DNA of 64,000 nucleotides from Streptomyces sp. NBC_01716. Lineage in GTDB: Bacteria; Actinomycetota; Actinomycetes; Streptomycetales; Streptomycetaceae. Positions 17,952 through 25,896 of the stretch are shown here, one piece after another. Position 1 is the stretch's first letter; each line of letters opens with the position of its first letter. The notes below the pieces were generated by a model that was not told the origin of the DNA, made no database searches, and was given only the letters and a program-made list of their open reading frames with translations. The stretch covers positions 8,122,001 to 8,186,000 of the forward strand of contig NZ_CP109181.1 of the NCBI RefSeq assembly GCF_036248275.1. The letters are read 5' to 3'. The position numbers were made by a program, and so were the translations under genes.

Positions 17952-18809
17952 TTACAGCGCCGCCGCCACCGCGTCCACGAAGCGCGCGTGCCCCTGGTGG
18001 CTGCACGGCGCCTCCGGATTCCAGGCCACGGTGCGTGCCCGCTCCTGGAGCGCACGCCAGTGGCTGTCACCCCTGAGCGCTCCGGGCGTGGCCGCGTTCG
18101 CCCGGATGTCGCCGAGCACGACATCCGGATCGAGCGCCAGCGCCTGCTCCCAGTCGGTCGTACGCCAGTTGACGCCCGCTCCCTCCCCGGGATCGAGCAG
18201 ATCGACGCCGAGCGCCGTCAGCGCCCGCAGGTCGGGCCAGGTGCCGGGCCGCGCGAGATGTACGGAGCCGGGCCCGGCGGCCGACAGGGCGAGCACCCGG
18301 GCCGCTGCGGGGCGTGCGGTGAGCGTACGGAGCCGGGCCTCCGCCCACTCCAGATCCTGTGTGTCGGGCTCGTGCGGCGCGCCGAGGGAGCGGGCGAGTG
18401 CCGTGAACCGGTCTCTTGTCCCGTCCAGCGGCCGGTCCTTGCCGACGTCGATGACGATCACACCGACCTGCTCCTCCAGATGCTTGGCCGCCTCCGGATC
18501 GATGCCGTAGATCTGGCCGCCGCCGTAGCTGACGGCCACCAGCAGATCCGGTTCGGCGGCGAGGACGGCGTCCGGATCGACCGAGGAGCCACCGCCGAAG
18601 TCGAGGGTGCGGTCGAGCGGCAGTGCGCCCGCCTTCGCGGGGTCGGGGGTGTCTCCGTCGTGGTGGGATCCGAAGATCCCCAGGGGCCGCAGGCCGTGGT
18701 CCCACAGGGTCGCGCCCGCCTGGATGTAGGCGACCACCCGTTCCGGGCGGTGGGGTGCGACGGTGAGATGGCCGCGGTCGTCCGTGAACTCCCAGCTGCT
18801 GTGGGACAT
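17952..18809 (-). CDS. FecB-like periplasmic-binding-fold protein without a signal peptide
   Basis: 285 residues from ATG 18809 (18821 is an alternative). The sequence HRPERVVAYIQAGATLW, LLVAVSYGGGQIYGID, a long central helix and VVLGDIRANA fit the class III binding-protein fold used for siderophores and cobalamin. No lipobox, signal peptide or adjacent permease/ATPase is present, so as written the protein stays in the cytoplasm. It follows a kinase/regulator pair on the same strand by 86 bp. It may be an intracellular metal-chelate binder or partner of a distant transporter. Confidence 0.8.
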   Translation of the reverse strand: MSHSSWEFTDDRGHLTVAPHRPERVVAYIQAGATLWDHGLRPLGIFGSHHDGDTPDPAKAGALPLDRTLDFGGGSSVDPDAVLAAEPDLLVAVSYGGGQIYGIDPEAAKHLEEQVGVIVIDVGKDRPLDGTRDRFTALARSLGAPHEPDTQDLEWAEARLRTLTARPAAARVLALSAAGPGSVHLARPGTWPDLRALTALGVDLLDPGEGAGVNWRTTDWEQALALDPDVVLGDIRANAATPGALRGDSHWRALQERARTVAWNPEAPCSHQGHARFVDAVAAAL

Positions 18810-18894
18810 GGCTCGCCTCATTCCGCTCTCGTGGTGCGGTGTCTGACTGTGACCCTGCCCGGCGGACGGCGCCGGAACTCCCCCCGTACGCCGG

Positions 18895-19593
18895 TCAGGG
18901 CTCGATGAGGCCGGCCCTGATGGCGTATCTGGTCAGTTCCACGCGGTCCTTGAGCCCCAACTTCTGGAGCAGATTGGCCCGATGGCGCTCGACCGTCTTG
19001 GCGCTGATGACGAGCAGATCGGCGATCTCCTTCGACGAGTGCCCCTCGGCGACGAGTTTGAGGATCTCCTCCTCCCGCACGGTCACGGCGTTCTCCGGGA
19101 TGTTCTCTCCCCGGCGCACCCGGTCCAGGTAGTTGCGGATGAGCGCGGTGACGGCGCCGGGATAGAGGAACGGCTCGTCGCGCATCGCCGCGCGACACGC
19201 CTCCAACAGGTCGCGATCCGCCACCGACTTGAGGACGTAGCCGCTCGCGCCGGACTTCAGCGCCTCGAAGAAGTACTGCTCGTTGTCGTACATCGTGAGG
19301 ATCAGGATGCGCGTCCCCGGCAGCAGCCTGGAGAGCTCGCGGGCGGCCTGGAGCCCGGTCAGCCTCGGCATCGCGATATCGAGAATGGCCAGATCGGGGC
19401 GGTGCTCGCGGGCCATCTCGATGGCCTCCGCGCCGTCGCCCGCCTCCGCGACGACGGTCAGGTCCGGCTCCGCGTCGAGGATCAGCCGCACCCCGCGCCG
19501 TACGAGGGCGTGGTCGTCGGCGAGCAGGATGCGGGTCCGCACCGGCCCGGAGGCCGGGGCGGGGCTGGTTCCGCGGTCCGGATGGGCGGTCAT
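18895..19593 (-). CDS. NarL/LuxR-type response regulator
   Basis: 232 residues. The receiver domain (about 20-140) has the acidic pair LLADD, the phospho-acceptor Asp in LAILDIAMP and the conserved Lys in YVLKSV. The C-terminal LuxR helix-turn-helix is present (EEEILKLVAEGHSSKEIADL and KTVERHRANLLQKLGL). It starts 2 bp after the kinase stop, so the two form one operon. It probably binds the tandem repeats at 20654-20695. Confidence 0.92.
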   Translation of the reverse strand: MTAHPDRGTSPAPASGPVRTRILLADDHALVRRGVRLILDAEPDLTVVAEAGDGAEAIEMAREHRPDLAILDIAMPRLTGLQAARELSRLLPGTRILILTMYDNEQYFFEALKSGASGYVLKSVADRDLLEACRAAMRDEPFLYPGAVTALIRNYLDRVRRGENIPENAVTVREEEILKLVAEGHSSKEIADLLVISAKTVERHRANLLQKLGLKDRVELTRYAIRAGLIEP

Positions 19594-19595
19594 CG

Positions 19596-20576
19596 TCAGT
19601 CGCTCCTGTTCGTGCGGCGGGTGGCCGGTCGGATCTGAGTGGCGGGGACGTGCAGCCGTACCTCCGTACCTCCGCCGGGCGCGTCGCCCACCGACACCTC
19701 CGCGCCGATCAGCAGCGCGCGCTCGCGCATGCCCCGGATGCCCGCGCCCTCCGGGGCCGTACCGATTCCGCGTCCGTCGTCCATGACCGACAGTTCGACT
19801 CCGAGCGGGCCGTGGTGCAGCGCCACGCCGACCTGCCGGGCGCCGGCGTGCCGGATGATGTTGGTGAGGCCTTCCTGGGCGACCCGGTAGAGCACCAGCT
19901 CGACCTCGTGGTCCAGCGGTGGAAGATCGCCGTCGAAGCTGTGCCTGACGGTGAGTCCGCTATGAGTCGTGCTCTCGTTCGCCAGCGCCTTCAGCGCGCT
20001 GATCAGCCCCAGTTCCTCCAGCACCCCGGGGCGCAGCCGGCGGGCGATCCTGCGGATCTCGTCCAGGCTGTCCCTGGTGGTCTCCTGCACCTGGTGCAGT
20101 TCGTCCCGCAGCGGCTCGGGCGCACGGTCGGCGACGCGCCTGATCTCAAGCAGCACGGCGGTCAGGGTCTGGCCGATCTCGTCGTGCAACTCCTGGGCGA
20201 TCCTGTGGCGTTCGGCCTCCTGCGCGGAGAGCGCGAGCGCGCTGCTGGCCGCGCGTTCGGCCTCCAGCCGGTCCAGCATCCTGTTGAACGTCCTGATCAG
20301 TTCGGCGATCTCCCCGTGTCCCGAGACGGCCGGCCGGGGGCCGGGACGCAGCAGATCGGTGGTGGTCATCGCACGGGTGAGCCGTTGCAGCGGGCCGAGT
20401 CCGATCCGCAGCAGCGCGGCGTTCGCGATCAGCATGGCGACCAGACCTGCGGCCATGATCATCGCCTCGGTGAGCAGGACCGGTGTGGAGACCGTGACGG
20501 GACCGAGCAGCAGCAGCGCGGTCGCCGCGAACAGCACGGCGGCGTTGAGCAGGAAGATGCGCCAGAACAGGGACAC
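19596..20576 (-). CDS. NarX/DesK-type sensor histidine kinase
   Basis: 326 residues from GTG 20576, chosen for GAGGAGG nine bases upstream and because the protein then begins with a membrane segment (SLFWRIFLLNAAVLFAATALLLL). Two transmembrane helices flank a very short outside loop, then a HAMP-like region, the HisKA_3 motif HRIAQELHDEIGQTL with the phospho-acceptor His, and HATPase motifs (VAQEGLTNIIRHA, DDGRG, GIRGM). With almost no extracellular domain it probably senses a membrane or intracellular cue. Confidence 0.9.
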   Translation of the reverse strand: MSLFWRIFLLNAAVLFAATALLLLGPVTVSTPVLLTEAMIMAAGLVAMLIANAALLRIGLGPLQRLTRAMTTTDLLRPGPRPAVSGHGEIAELIRTFNRMLDRLEAERAASSALALSAQEAERHRIAQELHDEIGQTLTAVLLEIRRVADRAPEPLRDELHQVQETTRDSLDEIRRIARRLRPGVLEELGLISALKALANESTTHSGLTVRHSFDGDLPPLDHEVELVLYRVAQEGLTNIIRHAGARQVGVALHHGPLGVELSVMDDGRGIGTAPEGAGIRGMRERALLIGAEVSVGDAPGGGTEVRLHVPATQIRPATRRTNRSD

Positions 20577-20653
20577 GGAGTACGGCCTCCTCGGGGTGGA
20601 CCTCCCACTATCGCCCCTGCCCGCGACGAGTCCCCGCCACCCGGTACGACATG

Positions 20654-20695
20654 CATGTCCCTGACCCCCGAGTACATGTCCCACACCCCCGGATA
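20654..20695. promoter_or_regulatory. Tandem 21-bp repeats, probable response-regulator sites
   Basis: Two head-to-tail copies of CATGTCCC-N2-ACCCCCG-N-N-TA (20654-20674 and 20675-20695) match at 17 of 21 positions, exactly two helical turns apart. The first overlaps the palindrome GACATGCATGTC (20648-20659). They lie upstream of the kinase operon and of the divergent transporter gene. Confidence 0.6.
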
Positions 20696-20823
20696 TGGGT
20701 GTCGGCACCGATGGTGACGGTGCCCGGCGCCGGGTGATCGTGGACAGACACATCCGGCGGGTACAGGAGCGGTCGGGAAGCCGGCCGCCCGGTGACGGCG
20801 CGGCGCACCGAGGGGAAGCGGAG

Positions 20824-22122
20824 ATGGGCATCACGGCCTGGCTGGCCGTCGGGGTGTTCGCGGGTGTCTACGTCCTGATCGCCACCGAGTGGGTCCACCG
20901 TGTGAAGGCCGCCCTCGGCGGTGCGGTGATCATGCTGGCGCTCGGGGTGACCGACGCCGAGCACGCCTTCTTCTCCGAAGAGGCGGGCATCGACTGGAAC
21001 GTCATCTTCCTGCTCCTCGGCATGATGCTGATCGTCTCGGTGCTCAAGCGGACCGGAGTCTTCGAGTTCATCGCGATCTGGGCGGCCAAACGGGCCCGCG
21101 GCAAGCCCTACCGGCTGATGGTGCTGCTGATCCTGGCCACCGCGGTGCTCTCCCCGTGGCTCGACAACGTGACGACCGTCCTGCTGATCGCACCCGTGAC
21201 GATCCTCGTCTGCAACAAGCTCGGCCTGCCGGTCGTCCCGTATCTGATCGCCGAGGTGATGGCGTGCAACATCAGCGGCGCCGCCACCCTGATCGGTGAC
21301 CCGCCCAACATCATCATCGGCTCGCGCGCGGGCCTCTCCTTCAACGACTTCCTGCTGCACATGACGCCGATCGTGGTGGTGCTGATGGTGGTCTTCGTCC
21401 TGATGAGCCGGGTGATGTTCCGCAAGGCGTTCCGCTACGACCCCGAGCGGGCCAAGTCCGTGATGGAGATGGACGAACGGGCCGCCATCAAGGACCCCCG
21501 GCTGCTCAAGCTGAGCGGGATCGTCCTGCTGGCCGTGATGGCCGGGTTCGTCCTGCACACCACGTTCCATATCGAACCCTCGGTCGTCGCGATCACCGGC
21601 GGGCTCGTCCTTCTCGCCCTCTCGCGGCTCGACGCCGAGGAGGTGGCGCGCGACGTGGAGTGGGAGACGCTGGCGTTCTTCACCGGACTGTTCGTGATGG
21701 TCGGCGCGATGGTGCAGATCGGGGTCATCGGAGACCTGGGGGAGCTGGCGGCGGAGGCCACCGAGGGTGAACTCCTCGGCACCTCCATGGCGTTGGTCTT
21801 CGGGTCGGTCGTCCCCTCGGCCTTCATCGACAACATCCCGTTCGTCGCCTCCGTCAGCCCGATCGTCTCCGAGATCGTCGCCTCGGCGGGCGGCACGGGC
21901 GAGGCGGGCATGCTCTGGTGGTCCTTCGCGCTCGGCGCGGACCTCGGCGGCAACGCGACGATCATCGCCTCGTCGGCGAACGTCGTGGTCGTCGGCATCG
22001 CCGAGCGGGAGGGCCACCACATCTCGTTCTGGACATTCAGCCGCTACGGACTGGTCGTCACGGCGGTCACCACCGTGATCGCCGCGGCGTACGTGTGGCT
22101 GCGCTACTTCGTCCTGGTGTGA
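20824..22122 (+). CDS. ArsB/NhaD-type ion transporter
   Basis: 432 residues, about 11-12 transmembrane helices. The N-terminal half has LDNVTTVLLIAPVTI and SGAATLIGDPPNIIIG, the duplicated signature of the ion-transporter superfamily (ArsB, NhaD, SLC13); the second copy is AFIDNIPFVASVSPI and GADLGGNATIIASSANVV. It would exchange Na+ or an oxyanion across the membrane. I chose ATG 20824 for GGGGAAGCGGAG upstream. It is divergent from the kinase/regulator operon and may be its target. A Na+/H+ role versus arsenite export cannot be decided. Confidence 0.87.
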   Translation: MGITAWLAVGVFAGVYVLIATEWVHRVKAALGGAVIMLALGVTDAEHAFFSEEAGIDWNVIFLLLGMMLIVSVLKRTGVFEFIAIWAAKRARGKPYRLMVLLILATAVLSPWLDNVTTVLLIAPVTILVCNKLGLPVVPYLIAEVMACNISGAATLIGDPPNIIIGSRAGLSFNDFLLHMTPIVVVLMVVFVLMSRVMFRKAFRYDPERAKSVMEMDERAAIKDPRLLKLSGIVLLAVMAGFVLHTTFHIEPSVVAITGGLVLLALSRLDAEEVARDVEWETLAFFTGLFVMVGAMVQIGVIGDLGELAAEATEGELLGTSMALVFGSVVPSAFIDNIPFVASVSPIVSEIVASAGGTGEAGMLWWSFALGADLGGNATIIASSANVVVVGIAEREGHHISFWTFSRYGLVVTAVTTVIAAAYVWLRYFVLV

Positions 22123-22193
22123 CCCCGGCCGCCAGGACGCGGCGCCGGCCCGGTGCCGCCGATCATTCGCACCGATCCGGGGGTGGAGGTTCC

Positions 22194-22484
22194 ATGCACG
22201 CCCACGACGAAGACCGGCAGCTCGACGGCCTCGCCGACCGGCTGCGGCACGACGATCCGCGCTTCGCCGCCGACTTCGCACGGGGGCGCCCCTGCCGCCC
22301 CCGCGAGTACCGGCGCGGCACCGCGTGGCTGACGCTCGCCGTCGGTCTCGCGCTGCTCGGGGCGGGGATCGCGCTGGGACACGGGCTCCTTCTCGCGGGC
22401 GGGCTCGTCGTGTCCGGTGCGGCGGGGCACCTCTTCGACCCGAACCGGGAGCAGATCCGGCGCGGCACTCCGCCGCCGTCCTGA
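22194..22484 (+). CDS. DUF3040-like small membrane protein
   Basis: 96 residues from ATG 22194, with GGTGGAGG upstream. The N-terminal pattern QLDGLADRLRHDDPRFAADFARG is that of DUF3040 proteins, followed by two short hydrophobic helices (WLTLAVGLALLGAGIALG and LLLAGGLVVSGAAGHLF). It lies 71 bp after the NhaD-like gene on the same strand. The function is unknown. Confidence 0.75.
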   Translation: MHAHDEDRQLDGLADRLRHDDPRFAADFARGRPCRPREYRRGTAWLTLAVGLALLGAGIALGHGLLLAGGLVVSGAAGHLFDPNREQIRRGTPPPS

Positions 22485-22806
22485 CGGGGCCGGCGCGCCT
22501 CGTAGGCGCTCCGGACACCCCTGCATATGCGTCAATACACCCTCTAATGCCAACAATCGACCCATTTTGTTTTACGTTAAAATGGCTGACGAGTTGCCGT
22601 CGCTCGGTTGAGTGCTGGGCTGCTCATTGCCGATCGGTGGTCGAGGCGGAGGGGCAGCTCATGGGCGAGCGCACCCTACCCCCCTTAACGACCCGGCCGG
22701 CCGCCCGGAACTGACGGGCCCCCGCCGCGCCGCATGGCGGAGAATTGCCTCACCAGGGGCCCCGCGCCCGCACACCTCCGACGCATTCCGCATGGAGCGC
22801 CTTCCC
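22485..22806. other. Long leader region before the K+/H+ antiporter pair
   Basis: This 322-bp gap contains an AT-rich island (about 22520-22590) unlike the rest of the window, with the inverted repeat at 22562-22585, followed by about 220 GC-rich bases before the KhtT-like start. The length leaves room for a 5' leader. I looked for a c-di-AMP (ydaO) riboswitch, which would make sense here, and could not fit its conserved core. Confidence 0.4.
22562..22585. promoter_or_regulatory. AT-rich inverted repeat
   Basis: CCATTTT-N10-AAAATGG is a perfect 7-bp inverted repeat in an AT-rich patch, 222 bp before the antiporter pair. It could be an operator or a nucleoid-protein nucleation site. Confidence 0.45.
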
Positions 22807-23292
22807 ATGGAGCACACCGCTCACGTCAGCAAGACCGCCCTGCCCGGGGTCGGTACCCGCTACGACCTCAACACCGACTCGGGCCGCCACATCTCGGTCG
22901 TGGTGCACCAGGACGGGCGCCGCATCGTCGCCTTCCACGACCCCGACGACGACGACAACTGCAAGGACTCCACCCCGCTCGCCCCGTACGAGGCGACGGC
23001 GCTCTCCAAACTCCTGATGCCCGACCCGGTCGGGCATCTGCACCAGCATCTGGAGATCGACCTCGTCACCGAACACATCCCGGTCACCAAACGCTCCCCC
23101 TTCGCAGGACGCACGCTCGGCTCCACCCAGGCCCGTACCCGCACCGGCGCGTCCATCGTCGCCGTGCTGCGCCGGACCGACGCCGTCCCCTCGCCCACCC
23201 CGGACTTCCGCTTCGCACTGGGGGACACGCTCGTCGTCGTCGGCACCAGGGAAGGCGTGGACGCCGTCGCCGAACTGATCACCGGAGGATAA
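22807..23292 (+). CDS. KhtT-like TrkA_C (RCK_C) regulatory subunit
   Basis: 161 residues. An N-terminal part (GVGTRYDLNTDSGRHISVVVHQDG) typical of KhtT-type proteins is followed by a TrkA_C/RCK_C domain (about 80-160), with SPFAGRTLGSTQARTRTGASIVAV and the end FRFALGDTLVVVGTREGVDAV. In the KhtTU system this cytosolic subunit gates the antiporter and binds c-di-AMP; that ligand is an inference here. The gene stops 6 bp before the antiporter start. Confidence 0.85.
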   Translation: MEHTAHVSKTALPGVGTRYDLNTDSGRHISVVVHQDGRRIVAFHDPDDDDNCKDSTPLAPYEATALSKLLMPDPVGHLHQHLEIDLVTEHIPVTKRSPFAGRTLGSTQARTRTGASIVAVLRRTDAVPSPTPDFRFALGDTLVVVGTREGVDAVAELITGG

Positions 23293-23298
23293 TCGCCC

Positions 23299-24540
23299 GT
23301 GCACGACACGACCGCGCTGCTCATCGAACTCGGGGCCGTCATCCTCGGCCTGGGCCTGCTCGGCCGGCTCGCCGGGAGGGTGGGCTTCTCGCCCATCCCG
23401 CTCTACCTGCTGGCGGGACTCGCCTTCGGCCACGGCGGGCTCATCCCCATGGCGGCCAGTGAGGAGTTCTTCGCCACGGGCGCCGAGATAGGAGTCATCC
23501 TGCTCCTGCTCCTGCTCGGGCTGGAGTACAGCGCCTCCGAACTCGTCACCAACCTCAAGACCCAGTACCCCTCCGGCATCGTCGACTTCGTACTGAACGC
23601 GCTGCCCGGCGCGATCGCCGCGCTCCTGCTCGGCTGGGGCGCGGTCGCCGCCGTCGCGCTCGCGGGCGTCACCTGGATCTCGTCGTCCGGCGTCATCGCC
23701 AAGGTACTCGGCGACCTCGGCAGGCTCGGCAACCGCGAAACCCCCGTCATCCTCGGCGTCCTGGTCATCGAAGATCTCGCCATGGCCGTCTATCTGCCGC
23801 TGCTCACCGCCCTGTTGGCCGGACTGAGCCTCGCGGGCGGCAGCCTCACGCTGCTCATCTCCCTCGGCAGTGTGGGCATCGTGCTGTACGTCGCCCTGCG
23901 CCACGGCCGGCTGATCAGCCGCGCGGTCTCCTCCGACAACCCGGAGATGCTGCTGCTCGTCGTCCTCGGTCTGACGGTACTGGTCGCGGGTGTCGCCCAG
24001 GAGCTTCAAGTCTCGGCCGCGGTCGGCGCGTTCCTCGTCGGCATCGCGCTGTCGGGGGAAGTGGCCGAGGGCGCGCACAACCTGCTCGCGCCGCTGCGCG
24101 ATCTCTTCGCCGCCGTCTTCTTCGTGTTCTTCGGTCTGAACACCGATCCGGCCGACATCCCGCCCGTGCTCGTCCCCGCCCTGATCCTGGCCGTCGTCAG
24201 CGCGCTGACGAAGATTGCCACGGGCTGGTACGCGGCGGGCAGAGCGGGAGTCAAGACGGCGGGCCGCTGGCGGACGGGCGGCACCCTCGTGGCACGCGGG
24301 GAGTTCTCCATCGTCATCGCGGGGCTGGCCGTCGGTGTGGAACCCCGGATCGGGCCGCTGGCCACCGCGTACGTACTGATCCTGGTCATACTCGGCCCGC
24401 TGGCCGCCCGTTGGACCGAACCGCTGGCCCGGCGCCTCACCCGTAAGCCCCGGCCGCCGGCACCTGTCTCCGAGGAGATCGTCACGCCGGAGGCGCCGGC
24501 CGCCGCCGGACCGGCCGACACGGCTCATTCGCACGGCTGA
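23299..24540 (+). CDS. CPA2-family K+(Na+)/H+ antiporter, KhtU-like
   Basis: 413 residues, about 12-13 helices, starting at GTG 23299. GRLAGRVGFSPIPLYLLAGLAFG and EIGVILLLLLLGLEYS are the first-helix motifs of KefB/KhtU antiporters; GVLVIEDLAMAVYLPLL holds the conserved ED of the ion path. There is no C-terminal KTN domain, consistent with regulation by the separate KhtT-like subunit encoded just upstream. It would export K+ in exchange for protons. A short charged tail ends in HSHG. Confidence 0.9.
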   Translation: MHDTTALLIELGAVILGLGLLGRLAGRVGFSPIPLYLLAGLAFGHGGLIPMAASEEFFATGAEIGVILLLLLLGLEYSASELVTNLKTQYPSGIVDFVLNALPGAIAALLLGWGAVAAVALAGVTWISSSGVIAKVLGDLGRLGNRETPVILGVLVIEDLAMAVYLPLLTALLAGLSLAGGSLTLLISLGSVGIVLYVALRHGRLISRAVSSDNPEMLLLVVLGLTVLVAGVAQELQVSAAVGAFLVGIALSGEVAEGAHNLLAPLRDLFAAVFFVFFGLNTDPADIPPVLVPALILAVVSALTKIATGWYAAGRAGVKTAGRWRTGGTLVARGEFSIVIAGLAVGVEPRIGPLATAYVLILVILGPLAARWTEPLARRLTRKPRPPAPVSEEIVTPEAPAAAGPADTAHSHG

Positions 24541-24567
24541 GGACCGCCACCCGAGGTCCGCACACGC

Positions 24568-24609
24568 CGAAGGGGCGTGGAATGCGCGTCACGCGCCCAC
24601 GCCCCTTCG
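24568..24609. terminator. Hairpin terminator between antiporter and terD
   Basis: CGAAGGGGCGTGG (24568-24580) pairs with CCACGCCCCTTCG (24597-24609); the loop itself contains a GCGCG-TCA-CGCGC stem. It lies between convergent genes. Confidence 0.8.
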
Positions 24610-24699
24610 TGCGTGCCGGCGGGAGGGCGGGCACGATCACGAGCCGCCGGACTCAGTCACCGTCGGACCTGGCCACCGCCGGGCTCGGACACCGAAGGC

Positions 24700-25275
24700 T
24701 CAGACACCGACACCGAAGTCGGCGGCGATGCCGGACAGGCCACTCGCGTAACCCTGGCCGACGGCGCGGAACTTCCACTCGGCGCCGCTGCGGTACAACT
24801 CGCCGAAGACCATCGCGGTCTCGGTGGACGCGTCCTCGCTCAGGTCGTAGCGCGCGATCTCGGTTCCGCCGGACTGGTTCACCACACGGATGAAGGCGTT
24901 GCGGACCTGGCCGAAGCTGTGGCCGCGGGCTTGGGCGTCATGGATCGACACCGGAAAGACGATCCTGGAGACATCGGCGGGGACACCGGCCAGGTTCACC
25001 TTGACGACCTCGTCGTCACCCTCGCCCTCACCGGTCAGGTTGTCACCCGTGTGCTCGACCGAACCGTCAGGGCTCCTGAGGTTGTTGTAGAACACGAAGT
25101 TCTGGTCCGTGCCGACCTTCCCGGCCTCGTTGACCAGCAGGGCACTGGCGTCCAGGTCGTAGTCGGTGCCGGTCGTGGTGCGGACGTCCCACCCGAGACC
25201 GACCAGGACGGCTGTCAGCCCCGGCGCCTCCTTGGTGAGGGAGACATTGCCGCCTTTGGACAGGGAAACTCCCAC
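24700..25275 (-). CDS. terD: TerD-family tellurium resistance/stress protein
   Basis: 191 residues from GTG 25275, preceded by GGAGGAG. VSLSKGGNVSLTKEAPGLTAVLVGLGWD is the standard TerD start (quoted in two parts: GVSLSKGGNVSLTKEAPG, LTAVLVGLGWD), followed by DYDLDASALL, DGSVEHTGDNLTG and EGDDE, the Ca2+-binding acidic motifs. TerD proteins are cytosolic calcium-binding stress proteins, in Streptomyces linked to differentiation. A BlaI-type operator lies 39 bp upstream and is shared with the divergent blaI-M56 operon. Confidence 0.92.
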   Translation of the reverse strand: MGVSLSKGGNVSLTKEAPGLTAVLVGLGWDVRTTTGTDYDLDASALLVNEAGKVGTDQNFVFYNNLRSPDGSVEHTGDNLTGEGEGDDEVVKVNLAGVPADVSRIVFPVSIHDAQARGHSFGQVRNAFIRVVNQSGGTEIARYDLSEDASTETAMVFGELYRSGAEWKFRAVGQGYASGLSGIAADFGVGV

Positions 25276-25313
25276 GCTGCTCCTCCTGAGTTGAACTGGT
25301 GACCGCATTCAAA

Positions 25314-25331
25314 ATCCACAACACTGTAGAA
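25314..25331. promoter_or_regulatory. BlaI-type operator between terD and blaI
   Basis: ATCCACA-ACAC-TGTAGAA contains the BlaI-family core ACA-N4-TGT with 5 of 7 arm positions symmetrical. Its right arm, TGTAGAA, is identical to that of the site at 27485-27502 before terB. Confidence 0.6.
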
Positions 25332-25424
25332 GCGTGTACGGGGCGGCGAAGCCGCCACGCCGGGGCCACGCCGGAGCTGCGCCGGATGGCCCCAGGCCAC
25401 ACGTCGGTGCTGGAGGGAGACGGT

Positions 25425-25892
25425 GTGAGGGCACAAGTCGGTGGGGACGGCGGCCGGGGCGGTGACCGGCGCGCCGGGGACGCGGCCGGGGACGTTCCCG
25501 GCCACGCGGACGCGGACGGGCGCCCGCGTCGGCGCGGCCAGGGCGAGCTGGAGGCCCAGGTGCTCGCCGTGCTGCGGCAGGCGCCGGGACCGGTCAACGC
25601 GGGCTGGGTGCTCGACCAGCTCGGCGGGGACCTGGCGTACACGACGGTCATGACGATCCTCACCAGACTCCAGGCCAAACGGGCCGTCACCCGTGAGCGC
25701 GTGGGCAGGTTCTTCGAATGGTGCGCGACCTCCGACGAGGCGGGGCTGGCCGCCCTGCGGATGCGCCGCGTACTTGACGCCGAGTCGGACCGCGAAGCCG
25801 TACTGGCCCGCTTCGTCACCGCGCTCTCGCCCGACGACGAGCGGCTGCTGCGGGACCTCCTCAATCTTCCCGAGGACGGGGCGGAGGACTGA
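25425..25892 (+). CDS. BlaI/MecI/CopY-family repressor
   Basis: 155 residues from GTG 25425, chosen for GGAGGGAGA at 25412-25420. A Gly/Arg/Asp-rich, probably disordered stretch (about 1-40) precedes the winged helix (GELEAQVLAVLRQAPGPVNAG, DLAYTTVMTILTRLQAKRAV) and dimerisation helices. The family represses its target until a partner M56 protease relays a signal. The M56 gene follows 4 bp downstream. The usual cleavage target is not obvious. Confidence 0.88.
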   Translation: MRAQVGGDGGRGGDRRAGDAAGDVPGHADADGRPRRRGQGELEAQVLAVLRQAPGPVNAGWVLDQLGGDLAYTTVMTILTRLQAKRAVTRERVGRFFEWCATSDEAGLAALRMRRVLDAESDREAVLARFVTALSPDDERLLRDLLNLPEDGAED

Positions 25893-25896
25893 CGGG

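Noticed and set aside
22590..22806. Possible c-di-AMP (ydaO) riboswitch before the KhtT-like gene
   Set aside because: I could not find the conserved core or pairing pattern; only the idea from gene context supports it.
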